A DNA stretch of 17,918 nucleotides, from NCBI GenBank assembly GCA_002408385.1, contig DHSB01000064.1, positions 1-17,918 of the forward strand. The letters are read 5' to 3'. Below are positions 6,296 through 13,948 of the stretch, one piece after another; the first letter of the stretch is position 1, and every line of letters starts with the position of its first letter. A program made the translations under genes and the position numbers. This DNA is from Myxococcales bacterium UBA5297 (GTDB lineage: Bacteria > Myxococcota > Myxococcia > Myxococcales > UBA5297). The notes beneath the pieces are model-generated. The model searched no databases, was not told the DNA's origin, and saw only the letters and a list, made by a program, of their open reading frames with translations.

Positions 6296-7129
6296 GTGGC
6301 CAACGAAAGCAAATGCCCGGAGTGCGGCGGCGCCCGCTATCTCGTCGAGCGAAAGGGCGAAAAGCGCATTGCGCGCGCCTGTCGCTGCAACGACGCCTGC
6401 GATAGCTGTGGGGGCAGCGGACGCATCCACATCGAGAAGGACGGCTACGGCTTCGTGCAGACCTGCCCCTGCCGCGCGATAGCGCAACGGCTCACCCGCT
6501 TCAACCAGGCCGGGCTGCCGGCGCGCTGCGGGCTGTCCTTCGACGAGTTCCTGCCCCAGAACAGCGCGCAGGAAGAAGCCCGAGCGGTCGCCTACACGAC
6601 CGCAAAGCGCTATCGGCCCGAAGAGCCAACCAAGGGCTTCGTCGTCGCCGGACCCGTCGGCACCGGAAAGACGCACCTGCTGTGCGCGACGCTCGGCTAC
6701 CTGACCCTCGAGTTGGGCGTCTCGGCGCGCTACGTCGAGGTCTCGTTCCTCTTCTCGGAGATCCGCAAAGGCTTCTCCGAGAATCGCAGCGGCCTCGACG
6801 CGATCCAGCCGCTGGTCGACGCCGACGTGCTCGCCATCGACGAGCTGGGCAAGGGCCGCCAGAGCCCCTTCGAGCTCGACACGCTCGATGAGCTCATCGC
6901 GCGCCGCTACAACACCAACCGCACCACGCTCTTCGCGACCAACTTCGGCCTCCAACCCGAGGACCCGCGCGCGAGGGGCTATCACGACCCGGCCGCCAAG
7001 CTGGCCAGCAACCTCCTCCGCGACCGGGTCGGCGAGCGCATCTACTCGCGGCTCCACGAGATGTGTCACCTGCTGCAGTTCCCGCAGGAGACGCAGGACT
7101 TCCGCAAGAAGGACCGGGGGACGAGGTAG
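6296..7129 (+). CDS. DnaC/DnaI-type AAA+ helicase loader with two tandem zinc motifs
   Basis: A 277-residue ATPase of the DnaC/DnaI/IstB group, which loads the replicative helicase onto DNA. It starts at GTG, with AAGGAG 7 bases upstream. Residues 7-59 hold two copies of the same cysteine pattern, Cx2C-x18-CxC: Cys7, 10, 29, 31, then Cys35, 38, 57, 59. This looks like a duplicated zinc ribbon with DnaJ-like CxxCGG knuckles. The AAA+ domain (about 112-260) shows Walker A GPVGTGKTH (119-127), Walker B VLAIDELG (178-185), a sensor-1-like TLFATNF (211-217), and the family-typical 'GERIYSRLHEM' (246-256). Chromosomal DnaC of E. coli has no zinc site and DnaI of Bacillus has one, so two in tandem is notable. 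The lack of a nearby transposase argues against IstB. It follows the DnaD-like gene by 21 bases. Confidence 0.88.
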   Translation: MANESKCPECGGARYLVERKGEKRIARACRCNDACDSCGGSGRIHIEKDGYGFVQTCPCRAIAQRLTRFNQAGLPARCGLSFDEFLPQNSAQEEARAVAYTTAKRYRPEEPTKGFVVAGPVGTGKTHLLCATLGYLTLELGVSARYVEVSFLFSEIRKGFSENRSGLDAIQPLVDADVLAIDELGKGRQSPFELDTLDELIARRYNTNRTTLFATNFGLQPEDPRARGYHDPAAKLASNLLRDRVGERIYSRLHEMCHLLQFPQETQDFRKKDRGTR

Positions 7130-7590
7130 GACCGGAGAGCGCTGCCCTGGCCCCCGCCTGGGTGGAAAGCCTCGTGAGCGTCTACGTGGCCCCAGGAGCG
7201 GGCTACTGCCGTCGGTCCCATTTACCTAGGCCTGGCGGCCTCGAACGCGTCCTGGGCCAAGCTGGGGGCTCTGGCGGGCTGTCGGCCTGTTTCGAAGGCT
7301 CACTTTGGCGCTCTCGCCGGCTTGTCAGGGGCAGCTTGTGGCGCGGCGGCCGATGTCGCCCCCCCCGAAGCAGCTCGTCGGATTCGACGATCGGCGGGGC
7401 ACCCGAGCACCGGCGATCGTCGCCACCGACGATTGGCGGAGCTCGGGAGCACCGAAAACCTCGCCGACCGACGATCGGCGGGACACCCGAGCACCGGCGG
7501 TCGTCGCCACTGACGATCGGCCGAGGTCCCGGCCCCTGCCCAGGCAACGCTCGCTTGATGAGGGTCCCATCCGGGGGCGCTCCCACCCGC
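7130..7590. other. 461-base intergenic region with tandem repeat, no convincing gene
   Basis: This gap lies between the convergent ends of the helicase-loader gene (plus) and aspartate kinase (minus). Reading frames across it have no recognisable product and no start signals, and the long ones are extensions or shadows of the flanking genes. It contains the 42-bp repeat array at 7385-7521. I see no intrinsic terminator with a T run for either neighbour, so the hairpin array may be doing that job. Confidence 0.7.
7385..7521. repeat. 42-bp tandem repeat, about 3.3 units, each able to form a hairpin
   Basis: The three full units are 7385-7426, 7427-7468 and 7469-7510, followed by 11 matching bases. 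By eye, units 1 and 3 match at 40 of 42 positions, and the middle unit matches unit 1 at about 28 of 42. Within unit 1, CGACGATCGGCGG (7385-7397) is nearly the reverse complement of CCGGCGATCGTCG (7410-7422): a 13-bp stem with one mismatch around a 12-base loop. Unit 3 keeps this stem with one extra mismatch, while unit 2 has lost most of it. The seven-base ATCGTCG/CGACGAT pair across the unit 1-2 junction offers an alternative fold. Confidence 0.9.
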
Positions 7591-8772
<1,182 letters not shown>

Positions 8773-8919
8773 CTGTCTTCTTCGACCTCCTCGACCCTGC
8801 TCATGTCTGCACGCCAACCTGCCGGGCGCCGGAACGGAGGCCCACAGACGCGCTGCTCGATGACGGGAGGGGTGAGGGATGCGGCCCGAAGCGGCCGCGG
8901 TGTGTGGCTGCGAGCTGGC

Positions 8920-8949
8920 GACCGCCGCGGCCGGAAGACCGCGGCGGTC
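8920..8949 (-). terminator. GC-rich hairpin after the lipoprotein gene, terminator-like
   Basis: An 11-bp perfect stem (8920-8930 with 8939-8949) with an 8-base loop begins 11 bases after the lipoprotein stop codon. No T run follows on the minus strand, so it is not a classic intrinsic terminator. It could slow polymerase, protect the mRNA 3' end, or separate the envelope operon from the aspartate kinase gene 150 bases further on. Confidence 0.45.
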
Positions 8950-8960
8950 TCGTGGCTCTC

Positions 8961-10367
8961 TCAGTCGCAGGTGCCGTCGCTGCAGGCGCCCGAAGCGCAC
9001 TCGGCCGGCAGCCCGCAAGCCTGGCCGGCGTCCTTCAGGCAGACGGTGTTGGTGCAGGCGTGGTTCTCGGCACAGTCGTCGTCGTCCTGGCAAGTGGTCG
9101 GGCAGGCCGCGTTGGTCCCGTCGCACAGGAAGGCCCCGCAGGCGGTGCCGGCCGAGGCCACGGTGCAGGTGCCGTCCGCCGTCGCCCCGAGCGCGCTGCT
9201 GCAGACCTCGCAGGGCGCGGCGCACGCGCTGTCGCAGCACACGCCGTCCGAGCAGGTCCCGCTGTCGCACGCCTCACCGTCGCAGTCGGGGTCGGCGCAG
9301 TCGGCCGCTCCGTCGCCGTCGTTGTCGTTGCCGTCGTCGCAGGCCGTCTCCCGCGCCCGGCGCTCGCCGTCCTCCTCGACGCACTCGTAGCCGAAGCCCT
9401 GGCACAGCGAGCTGACCGCGAACGAGCAGTCGGTGTAGTCGCCGCAGCAGCCGCCGGAGCAGAACGAGCCGCTCAGGCAGGCGTGCCCGCAGGCGCCGCA
9501 GTGGCCGACGCTGCCGGTCAGGTCGACGCAGTCGCCGCCGCAGTAGAAGTCGCCCGCGTTGCCGAGGCACTGGCAGCTCGCCGCACAGTCGCCGGTTCCG
9601 CAATCGATACCGTTGGTGCACCCGGGCAGCTCCGCGCCGCAGGGGCTGCCGCACTCGAGGCACGCCTCGCCGTTGCACACGTTGTTCTCGCCGCACGCCA
9701 CGCCCTTGCACACCGGGTTGTCGCAGGAGGCAAAGCCGGTCGCTACTTCGATGAGGCAGTCGGTCTTGACGCGGTGCCGACAGACGTTGACCGCCGAGCA
9801 GGTGCCATACCCGGCGCCGCAGCTCGCGCCGACGCAGGCGGCGCTCTCGCAACCCGACTGGCCGGTGACCTGGTCGATCTCGCAGTCGGTCCCGTCCCGG
9901 AGGCACTCGCCGTCTCGGCAGTGCGCGCCCGGCGCGCAGAGCCGGCCGAGGCACTCGACCAGAGAGCAGTCTGGCGTCGCGGGGCAGACGACGATGCCCG
10001 CGTCCGGCACGATTCCGGCGTCCGGCTCGATCCCGGCATCCGGCTCGATCCCGGCATCCTCTTCGATCCCGGCATCCGGCTCGATCCCGGCATCCTCTTC
10101 GAGCCCGGCATCCTCTTCGAGCCCGGCATCCGGCTCGATACCGCCGTCTTCTGGCTCTTCGCCGGCGTCGACGATTCCGGCGTCGATGAAGAAGCCGCCA
10201 TCGGCCCACGGCGGGGTCGGCCGCACGCAGAGCCCCTCGCGGCAGACCGCGCCTTCGGCGCAGTCAGTGTCGGCGGCGCAGTCGGTGTCGCCGCTCACCA
10301 GGAGCGAGCAGCCAGCCGCCAGGAGGAACAGAGGAAGAAGGGCAACGCGCAGGAACGTGTCGCGCAT
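8961..10367 (-). CDS. Cysteine-rich surface lipoprotein with Asp-Ala-Gly repeat
   Basis: This 468-residue protein has a signal peptide ending in the lipobox LAAGC (Cys20), so it is a predicted lipoprotein. It contains about 63 cysteines (roughly 13%), which suggests an extracytoplasmic, disulfide-rich protein. Residues 76-123 are eight units of a six-residue repeat of the [12 protein letters not shown] type, forming an acidic, flexible stalk. The rest is a chain of short Cys-rich modules ('DxDCxxxxxC', 'CGxCGxxC'). A '[22 protein letters not shown]' type segment (343-364) looks like a calcium-binding DxDxDG motif. Such proteins are common in Myxococcota and Bradymonadota and have no assigned function. 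The start ATG lies 2 bases after the stop of the upstream gene, with GGGAG about 8 bases before it. The two genes are clearly one operon. Confidence 0.88.
   Translation of the reverse strand: MRDTFLRVALLPLFLLAAGCSLLVSGDTDCAADTDCAEGAVCREGLCVRPTPPWADGGFFIDAGIVDAGEEPEDGGIEPDAGLEEDAGLEEDAGIEPDAGIEEDAGIEPDAGIEPDAGIVPDAGIVVCPATPDCSLVECLGRLCAPGAHCRDGECLRDGTDCEIDQVTGQSGCESAACVGASCGAGYGTCSAVNVCRHRVKTDCLIEVATGFASCDNPVCKGVACGENNVCNGEACLECGSPCGAELPGCTNGIDCGTGDCAASCQCLGNAGDFYCGGDCVDLTGSVGHCGACGHACLSGSFCSGGCCGDYTDCSFAVSSLCQGFGYECVEEDGERRARETACDDGNDNDGDGAADCADPDCDGEACDSGTCSDGVCCDSACAAPCEVCSSALGATADGTCTVASAGTACGAFLCDGTNAACPTTCQDDDDCAENHACTNTVCLKDAGQACGLPAECASGACSDGTCD
9999..10142 (-). repeat. 18-bp in-frame tandem repeat (8 units) in the lipoprotein gene
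   Basis: Eight consecutive 18-base units encode variants of GI(E/V)PDA and G(I/L)EEDA (residues 76-123). Several units are identical or nearly so at DNA level (plus strand CCGGCATCCGGCTCGATC), which indicates recent slippage. Copy-number change would lengthen or shorten the acidic stalk without changing the frame. Confidence 0.93.
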
Positions 10368-10369
10368 GA

Positions 10370-11791
10370 CTAGAAGCTCCCCGAGACGGCAGCGCCGTTG
10401 GCGGTGGGACTGACGGAGACCGTACGAGCGTCGGCTGAGGCGGGCTCGTCGCCGGTGAACAGCATCAGGATGCCGCCGGTCGCCATCAGCGCGATACCCG
10501 CGCCCGCCGAAATGTCGGTGTACATCGCCTTGCTCTTCGCGAGCTCGCGTGCGGCGCTCGGATCGCGGCCGGCCTGATAATCGGCGGTCGCGGTGCGCGC
10601 CTCCTGTCCGAACAGGCCGACACCGAGCCCAGTGGCCACCGCGCCGACGCCGATAAGGGTGTACGGAACGAACTTGGGAACGCGGAAAGGCTCCTTGGCG
10701 ACGATCGGGCCGGTGACCACCTTGTCGTCATCACTCGGAGCGACCTTGGTGAGCGCCTTCGGTGCGTCCCCTGCTGCCTCGATGACCTTCACGGCAGGCT
10801 CCCCGGGCTTGACCTCGGCCGACGGAGAGGCCACCGCGACGACAGCCTGCGACAGGTCCTCGATCGGCTTCGCGATGGCCACGACCGCGGGCTCTTCAGC
10901 CGGCTTCGCGACTGCAGCCACCGCGGGCTGCTGTGACGGCTTCTTGTCGGCGGGCTTGGTGAGCGAGACGACCGCGGGCTCGTCGGCCGGCTTCTTGTCG
11001 GCCGGCTTGGTCAGCGAGACGACCGCAGGCTCGTCGGCCGGCTTCTTGTCGGCCGGCTTGGTGAGCGAGACGACCGCAGGCTCGTCGGCCGGCTTCTTGT
11101 CGGCCGGCTTGGTGAGCGAGACGACCGCGGGCTCGTCGGCAGGCTTCTTGTCGGCCGGCTTGGTGAGCGAGACGACCGCGGGCTCGTCGGCCGCCGGCTT
11201 GGTCAGCGAGACGACTGCCGGCTGATCCCCGGCGGCGGGGGCGGCCTCGGCGATTGCCGCAGCGGCGGCCGCCTTCTCGGCGACGTGCTTCTTCAGGGCG
11301 GCGGTCGCGCGCGGGATCTGCTTCTTGATCGCTTGCCGCAGCGTCGCGGGTTCGTCGTTGATGACGAGGCTGAAGATGTTGGAGATGATCTTGGCCTCGG
11401 CGGTGTCGACGAGGGTCAGCTTGACGCCGAGCTGCTTGCCGGCCGGGCGCACCGTCACGTTGGCGACGTAGCCGGCCGAGGCGACCTGGCCGATGCCCGC
11501 GAGGCACTGCAGATCCTCGTTGCAGGCCGGCACCTTCAGCTTCTTCTTCGCGTGCGCCAGGGCGACCTGCTTGGCGGCGATGAGGCGAAACCCCTGGCCC
11601 TCGAGCCCCTCCTTGGCGAAGTAGGCCGACCACTTGATGGCCTTGGCCGAGACGCCCTCGACCGGCGGTGGCTCAACCAGCGCGATGCTCTCTGTCTTGG
11701 GGGCTCGGCCCTTGGACTTTGCTTTCTTCGCCGCCAGCGCCGGGGTCGCCATCAGACTGGCGACCAGCAAAATGATGAGATGGGCTCGCAT
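10370..11791 (-). CDS. Exported CsgG/FlgO-like protein with 17-residue repeats and C-terminal membrane hairpin
   Basis: This 473-residue protein of unknown function starts at the ATG that gives a clean signal peptide (MRAHLIILLV..TPALA, cleavage near 20), with GGAGG just upstream. Longer in-frame starts lack both. Residues 55-170 carry the pattern 'CNEDLQCLAGIGQVASAGYV..VTVRPAGKQLGVKLTLVDTAEAKII'. It resembles the CsgG/FlgO/TolB-N-like domain of Myxococcota envelope proteins that often also carry PEGA domains. Residues 191-312 are a proline-rich repeat region with five 17-residue PAVVSLTKPADKKPADE units (204-288) and degenerate copies at both ends. This is similar in character to the TonB Pro/Lys linker that spans the periplasm. 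Two hydrophobic helices (about 375-395 and 425-446) form a C-terminal membrane hairpin. It is followed after 2 bases by the Cys-rich lipoprotein, its likely partner. Confidence 0.85.
   Translation of the reverse strand: MRAHLIILLVASLMATPALAAKKAKSKGRAPKTESIALVEPPPVEGVSAKAIKWSAYFAKEGLEGQGFRLIAAKQVALAHAKKKLKVPACNEDLQCLAGIGQVASAGYVANVTVRPAGKQLGVKLTLVDTAEAKIISNIFSLVINDEPATLRQAIKKQIPRATAALKKHVAEKAAAAAAIAEAAPAAGDQPAVVSLTKPAADEPAVVSLTKPADKKPADEPAVVSLTKPADKKPADEPAVVSLTKPADKKPADEPAVVSLTKPADKKPADEPAVVSLTKPADKKPSQQPAVAAVAKPAEEPAVVAIAKPIEDLSQAVVAVASPSAEVKPGEPAVKVIEAAGDAPKALTKVAPSDDDKVVTGPIVAKEPFRVPKFVPYTLIGVGAVATGLGVGLFGQEARTATADYQAGRDPSAARELAKSKAMYTDISAGAGIALMATGGILMLFTGDEPASADARTVSVSPTANGAAVSGSF
10928..11221 (-). 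repeat. 51-bp in-frame tandem repeat inside the exported-protein gene
   Basis: Five 51-base units (10928-11182) encode PAVVSLTKPADKKPADE, the last with PSQQ at its end. A shorter 39-base unit (11183-11221) precedes them. The units are almost identical at DNA level, differing mostly by silent changes, so the array is young or kept uniform by recombination. Units are multiples of three, so copy-number change keeps the frame. This is a likely site of strain-to-strain length variation or assembly collapse. Confidence 0.95.
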
Positions 11792-11822
11792 GTACCCTCC
11801 AGGGACAAGCGGTTCAGGCGGC

Positions 11823-11850
11823 ATTCTACAAAGGTGGGGGGGACGTTCAA
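11823..11850 (-). promoter_or_regulatory. Promoter of the two-gene envelope operon
   Basis: On the minus strand TTGAAC (11845-11850) and TAGAAT (11823-11828) are 16 bases apart. The expected start near 11816 gives a leader of about 25 bases containing GGAGG just before the ATG at 11791. The spacer holds a run of seven C. It lies back to back with the promoter of the Gld-like operon, about 85 bases apart, so a shared regulator is possible. Confidence 0.6.
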
Positions 11851-11935
11851 CATCCAGGACCGTCCGCGAGGCCACAGCGGGCAAAAAAAGGCGGGCTCCC
11901 GCGTCGGCGTCGCGAGCGAACGGGCGAGGGTGCGC

Positions 11936-11963
11936 TTGACAGGCTTGTTCACCCCCCTATATT
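11936..11963 (+). promoter_or_regulatory. Strong sigma70-type promoter of the Gld-like ABC operon
   Basis: A perfect TTGACA (11936-11941) and a near-perfect TATATT (11958-11963) with a 16-base spacer make this the best consensus promoter in the window. Transcription would start near 11970 and run into the ABC ATPase gene at 12139, leaving an unusually long leader of about 170 bases. Confidence 0.75.
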
Positions 11964-12138
11964 GGGCCGCCCGCGCAGCCATGCGGGCAACCATATAATT
12001 TTCCGATGCTTTTCGCGCAACGCCGCAGGGAATCGAAGCGGGGCCCTCCCTGTTGACTGCGCCCGACGGCAACCGCCGTCACTGCGGCCGAGCGAGCGAG
12101 GCCGTCGAATCCAGCCGTTTTGCCGACCGGAGACAGCG
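11964..12138 (+). other. Long 5' leader with two hairpins before the ABC ATPase gene
   Basis: Between the strong promoter and the ATPase start I see no credible gene. It holds a GCCCGC/GCGGGC stem (11969-11974 with 11983-11988) right at the presumed transcript start. An isolated TATAAT (11994-11999) has no matching -35. A perfect GACGGC-AACC-GCCGTC hairpin lies at 12065-12080. The ribosome-binding site GGAG lies 7 bases before the ATG. It matches no riboswitch family I can recognise, and a small RNA or leader regulation is possible but unproven. Confidence 0.4.
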
Positions 12139-13056
12139 ATGATCGAGGTGAAGGGTCTCACCAAGCGCTACCGTGATCGGGCTGCCATCGAGGGCCTGAG
12201 CTTCGAGCTCGAAGAGGGCGACATCCTCGGGTTTCTCGGCCCCAATGGCGCGGGCAAGACCACGACGATGCGCGTGCTGGCCGGCTTCCTGCCGGCGACT
12301 TCGGGCAGCGCGAAGGTGGCGGGCTTCGACGTCTTCGAGCAGCCGCTCGAGGTCAAGCGCCGCCTCGGCTATCTGCCCGAGCAGCCGCCCCTTTATCCGG
12401 ACATGACCGTGGGCAGCTACCTGCGCTTCTGCGCCGAGGTGAAGGGCATCGCCTCGAAGGGGCTCAAGGCCGAGATCGACCGCGTCGCCCGCCTCACCCG
12501 CGTCGACGACGTGCTCGGGCGGGTCATCGCCAACCTGTCGAAGGGCTACCGCCAGCGCGTCGGGCTCGCTCAGGCCATCATCGGCTCGCCTCCGGTGCTC
12601 ATCCTCGACGAGCCGACGGTCGGGCTCGACCCGCTGCAGATCATCGAGGTGCGCGACCTGGTGCGCGACCTGGCGGCGAGCGGCAAGCACACCATCATCC
12701 TCTCGACGCACATCCTTCAGGAGGTGACCGAGCTGTGCCGCAAGGTGCTGGTCATCAAGAGCGGCAAGCTGGTCGACTTCGACACGATAGAGGGCCTGCG
12801 CAGCCGGCACGTCGACGGCAAGGAGCTGAGCCTCGAGGAGATCTACCTCAGGCTCATCGATCCGACCGGCGAGCTGCGCCACCGCCCCGCCGAGGGCGCG
12901 ACGCCTGCGCCCCAAACCCCGAACGCCGACGCCGGCAGCGCCGAGTCCGCCCCCCAGAGCGCCGGCGCCCCGAGCCCCGAGCCTGCCCCGGCAGGCGCGG
13001 GCGCCGAGACCACCTCATCGGACGGCGAGCCGCCCACCAAGGCCGCGGCCAACTAG
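12139..13056 (+). CDS. ABC transporter ATPase, GldA/CcmA-like, with disordered tail
   Basis: This 305-residue ATPase would power the membrane complex encoded by the next genes. All ABC motifs are intact: Walker A GPNGAGKTT (34-42), Q-loop Gln82, signature LSKGYRQR (133-140), Walker B VLILDEP (153-159), and the H-loop His191 in LSTH. The signature has K where LSGG has G, as in gliding-type (GldA) and ABC-2 multidrug ATPases. Residues about 249-305 form an extra Pro/Ala/Gly/Glu-rich low-complexity tail that GldA proteins normally lack as far as I know. The ATG follows GGAG at 7 bases, and the possible upstream in-frame extension from 11962 overlaps the promoter and is rejected. It is first gene of a four-gene operon, 19 bases before the permease. 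Gliding itself is not implied: such clusters are widespread in non-gliding bacteria. Confidence 0.93.
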   Translation: MIEVKGLTKRYRDRAAIEGLSFELEEGDILGFLGPNGAGKTTTMRVLAGFLPATSGSAKVAGFDVFEQPLEVKRRLGYLPEQPPLYPDMTVGSYLRFCAEVKGIASKGLKAEIDRVARLTRVDDVLGRVIANLSKGYRQRVGLAQAIIGSPPVLILDEPTVGLDPLQIIEVRDLVRDLAASGKHTIILSTHILQEVTELCRKVLVIKSGKLVDFDTIEGLRSRHVDGKELSLEEIYLRLIDPTGELRHRPAEGATPAPQTPNADAGSAESAPQSAGAPSPEPAPAGAGAETTSSDGEPPTKAAAN

Positions 13057-13075
13057 CGACAGGAGCCTACCGACC

Positions 13076-13870
13076 ATGCGCAACGTCGTCGCCATCGCCA
13101 AGAAAGAGCTGAACATCTACTTCACCACCCCCATCGCCTACGCGATGTTCGCGGTGATGACCCTGCTGCTCAGCTACGTGTTCGCCGGCTACCTCAACGC
13201 CTTCTCCAAGCTGAGCCTCGAGGCGAACGTCAACCCGCAGATCGCCGAGTACCTCAACGCGACCGACATGATCGTCTACCCGCTGGTCGTCTTCGGCGGG
13301 GTCTTCGTCGTCTTCATCGTGCCGTTCCTCTCGATGCGGCTCATCGCCGAGGAGAAGCGGCAGAAGACCTTCGAGCTGCTGATGACCTCGCCGCTGCGGC
13401 CCGTCGAGATCGTGCTGGGCAAGTACCTCGGCGGCGTCGCCATCATGGGCGTCGCGGTCCTCATCGCCCTGCTCTTTCCGGCCATCCTGCAGCTCTTCGC
13501 CGGCTCGGCCGGCACCGGCGGCTCGGGCGGCATCGAGTGGCGGACCACGCTGCTGGGCTTCTTCGGCCTCTTCCTCTGGTCGAGCGCGGCGATGGCCATC
13601 GGCATGTTCGTCAGCTCGCTCACCTCGAGCCAGGCCGTCTCGGCCATCGTCTCGCTGCTGGTGCTGCTGCTGATGTGGCTTGCCTCCTGGGGCGCGATGG
13701 CCACCGACGGCGCGCTCAGCGAGGTGATGAACTGGCTGTCGGCCCAGCGCCACCTGCACGGCTTCGCGCGCGGGGTCTTCGACCTGAAGGACCTCGCCTA
13801 CTACCTGTCGTGGATAGTGCTCGGCCTGTTCCTGACCCATCGGGCCATCGAGGCGCACCGCTGGGCCTGA
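13076..13870 (+). CDS. ABC-2 type permease, GldF-like
   Basis: This 264-residue inner-membrane protein has six predicted helices (about 20-40, 65-88, 118-141, 158-181, 187-208, 240-256). The short N-terminal segment 'MRNVVAIAKKELNIYFTTPIAY' and the cytoplasmic motif 'RLIAEEKRQKTFELLMTSPL' (88-107) are typical of GldF/ABC-2 permeases and contact the ATPase. Length is normal for the family (about 240-290). AGGAG lies 10 bases before the ATG. It forms the channel with the GldA-like ATPase upstream and the GldG-like protein 78 bases downstream. Substrate is unknown. Confidence 0.93.
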   Translation: MRNVVAIAKKELNIYFTTPIAYAMFAVMTLLLSYVFAGYLNAFSKLSLEANVNPQIAEYLNATDMIVYPLVVFGGVFVVFIVPFLSMRLIAEEKRQKTFELLMTSPLRPVEIVLGKYLGGVAIMGVAVLIALLFPAILQLFAGSAGTGGSGGIEWRTTLLGFFGLFLWSSAAMAIGMFVSSLTSSQAVSAIVSLLVLLLMWLASWGAMATDGALSEVMNWLSAQRHLHGFARGVFDLKDLAYYLSWIVLGLFLTHRAIEAHRWA

Positions 13871-13948
13871 CCGGCCCCGCGGGAGCGCGCAGGTCGCACC
13901 GGCCCAAACGGCCTCTACGCAAGCGTTCGGATTTGAGGAGTGCCCTCC

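Noticed and set aside
5402..7069. 555-codon open frame on the minus strand
   Set aside because: Antisense shadow of the DnaD-like and helicase-loader genes; no recognisable domain and no ribosome-binding site.
6296..7129. IstB transposition helper
   Set aside because: There is no IstA-type transposase, terminal repeats or other mobile signs nearby, and the zinc motifs plus DnaD-like partner fit a replication loader better.
7385..7521. CRISPR array
   Set aside because: The units are contiguous, with no unique spacers between them, and no cas genes are nearby.
11962..12138. N-terminal extension of the ABC ATPase
   Set aside because: The in-frame extension starts within the -10 of the strong promoter. 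The ATG at 12139 has GGAG at proper distance and begins the ATPase fold at the usual point.
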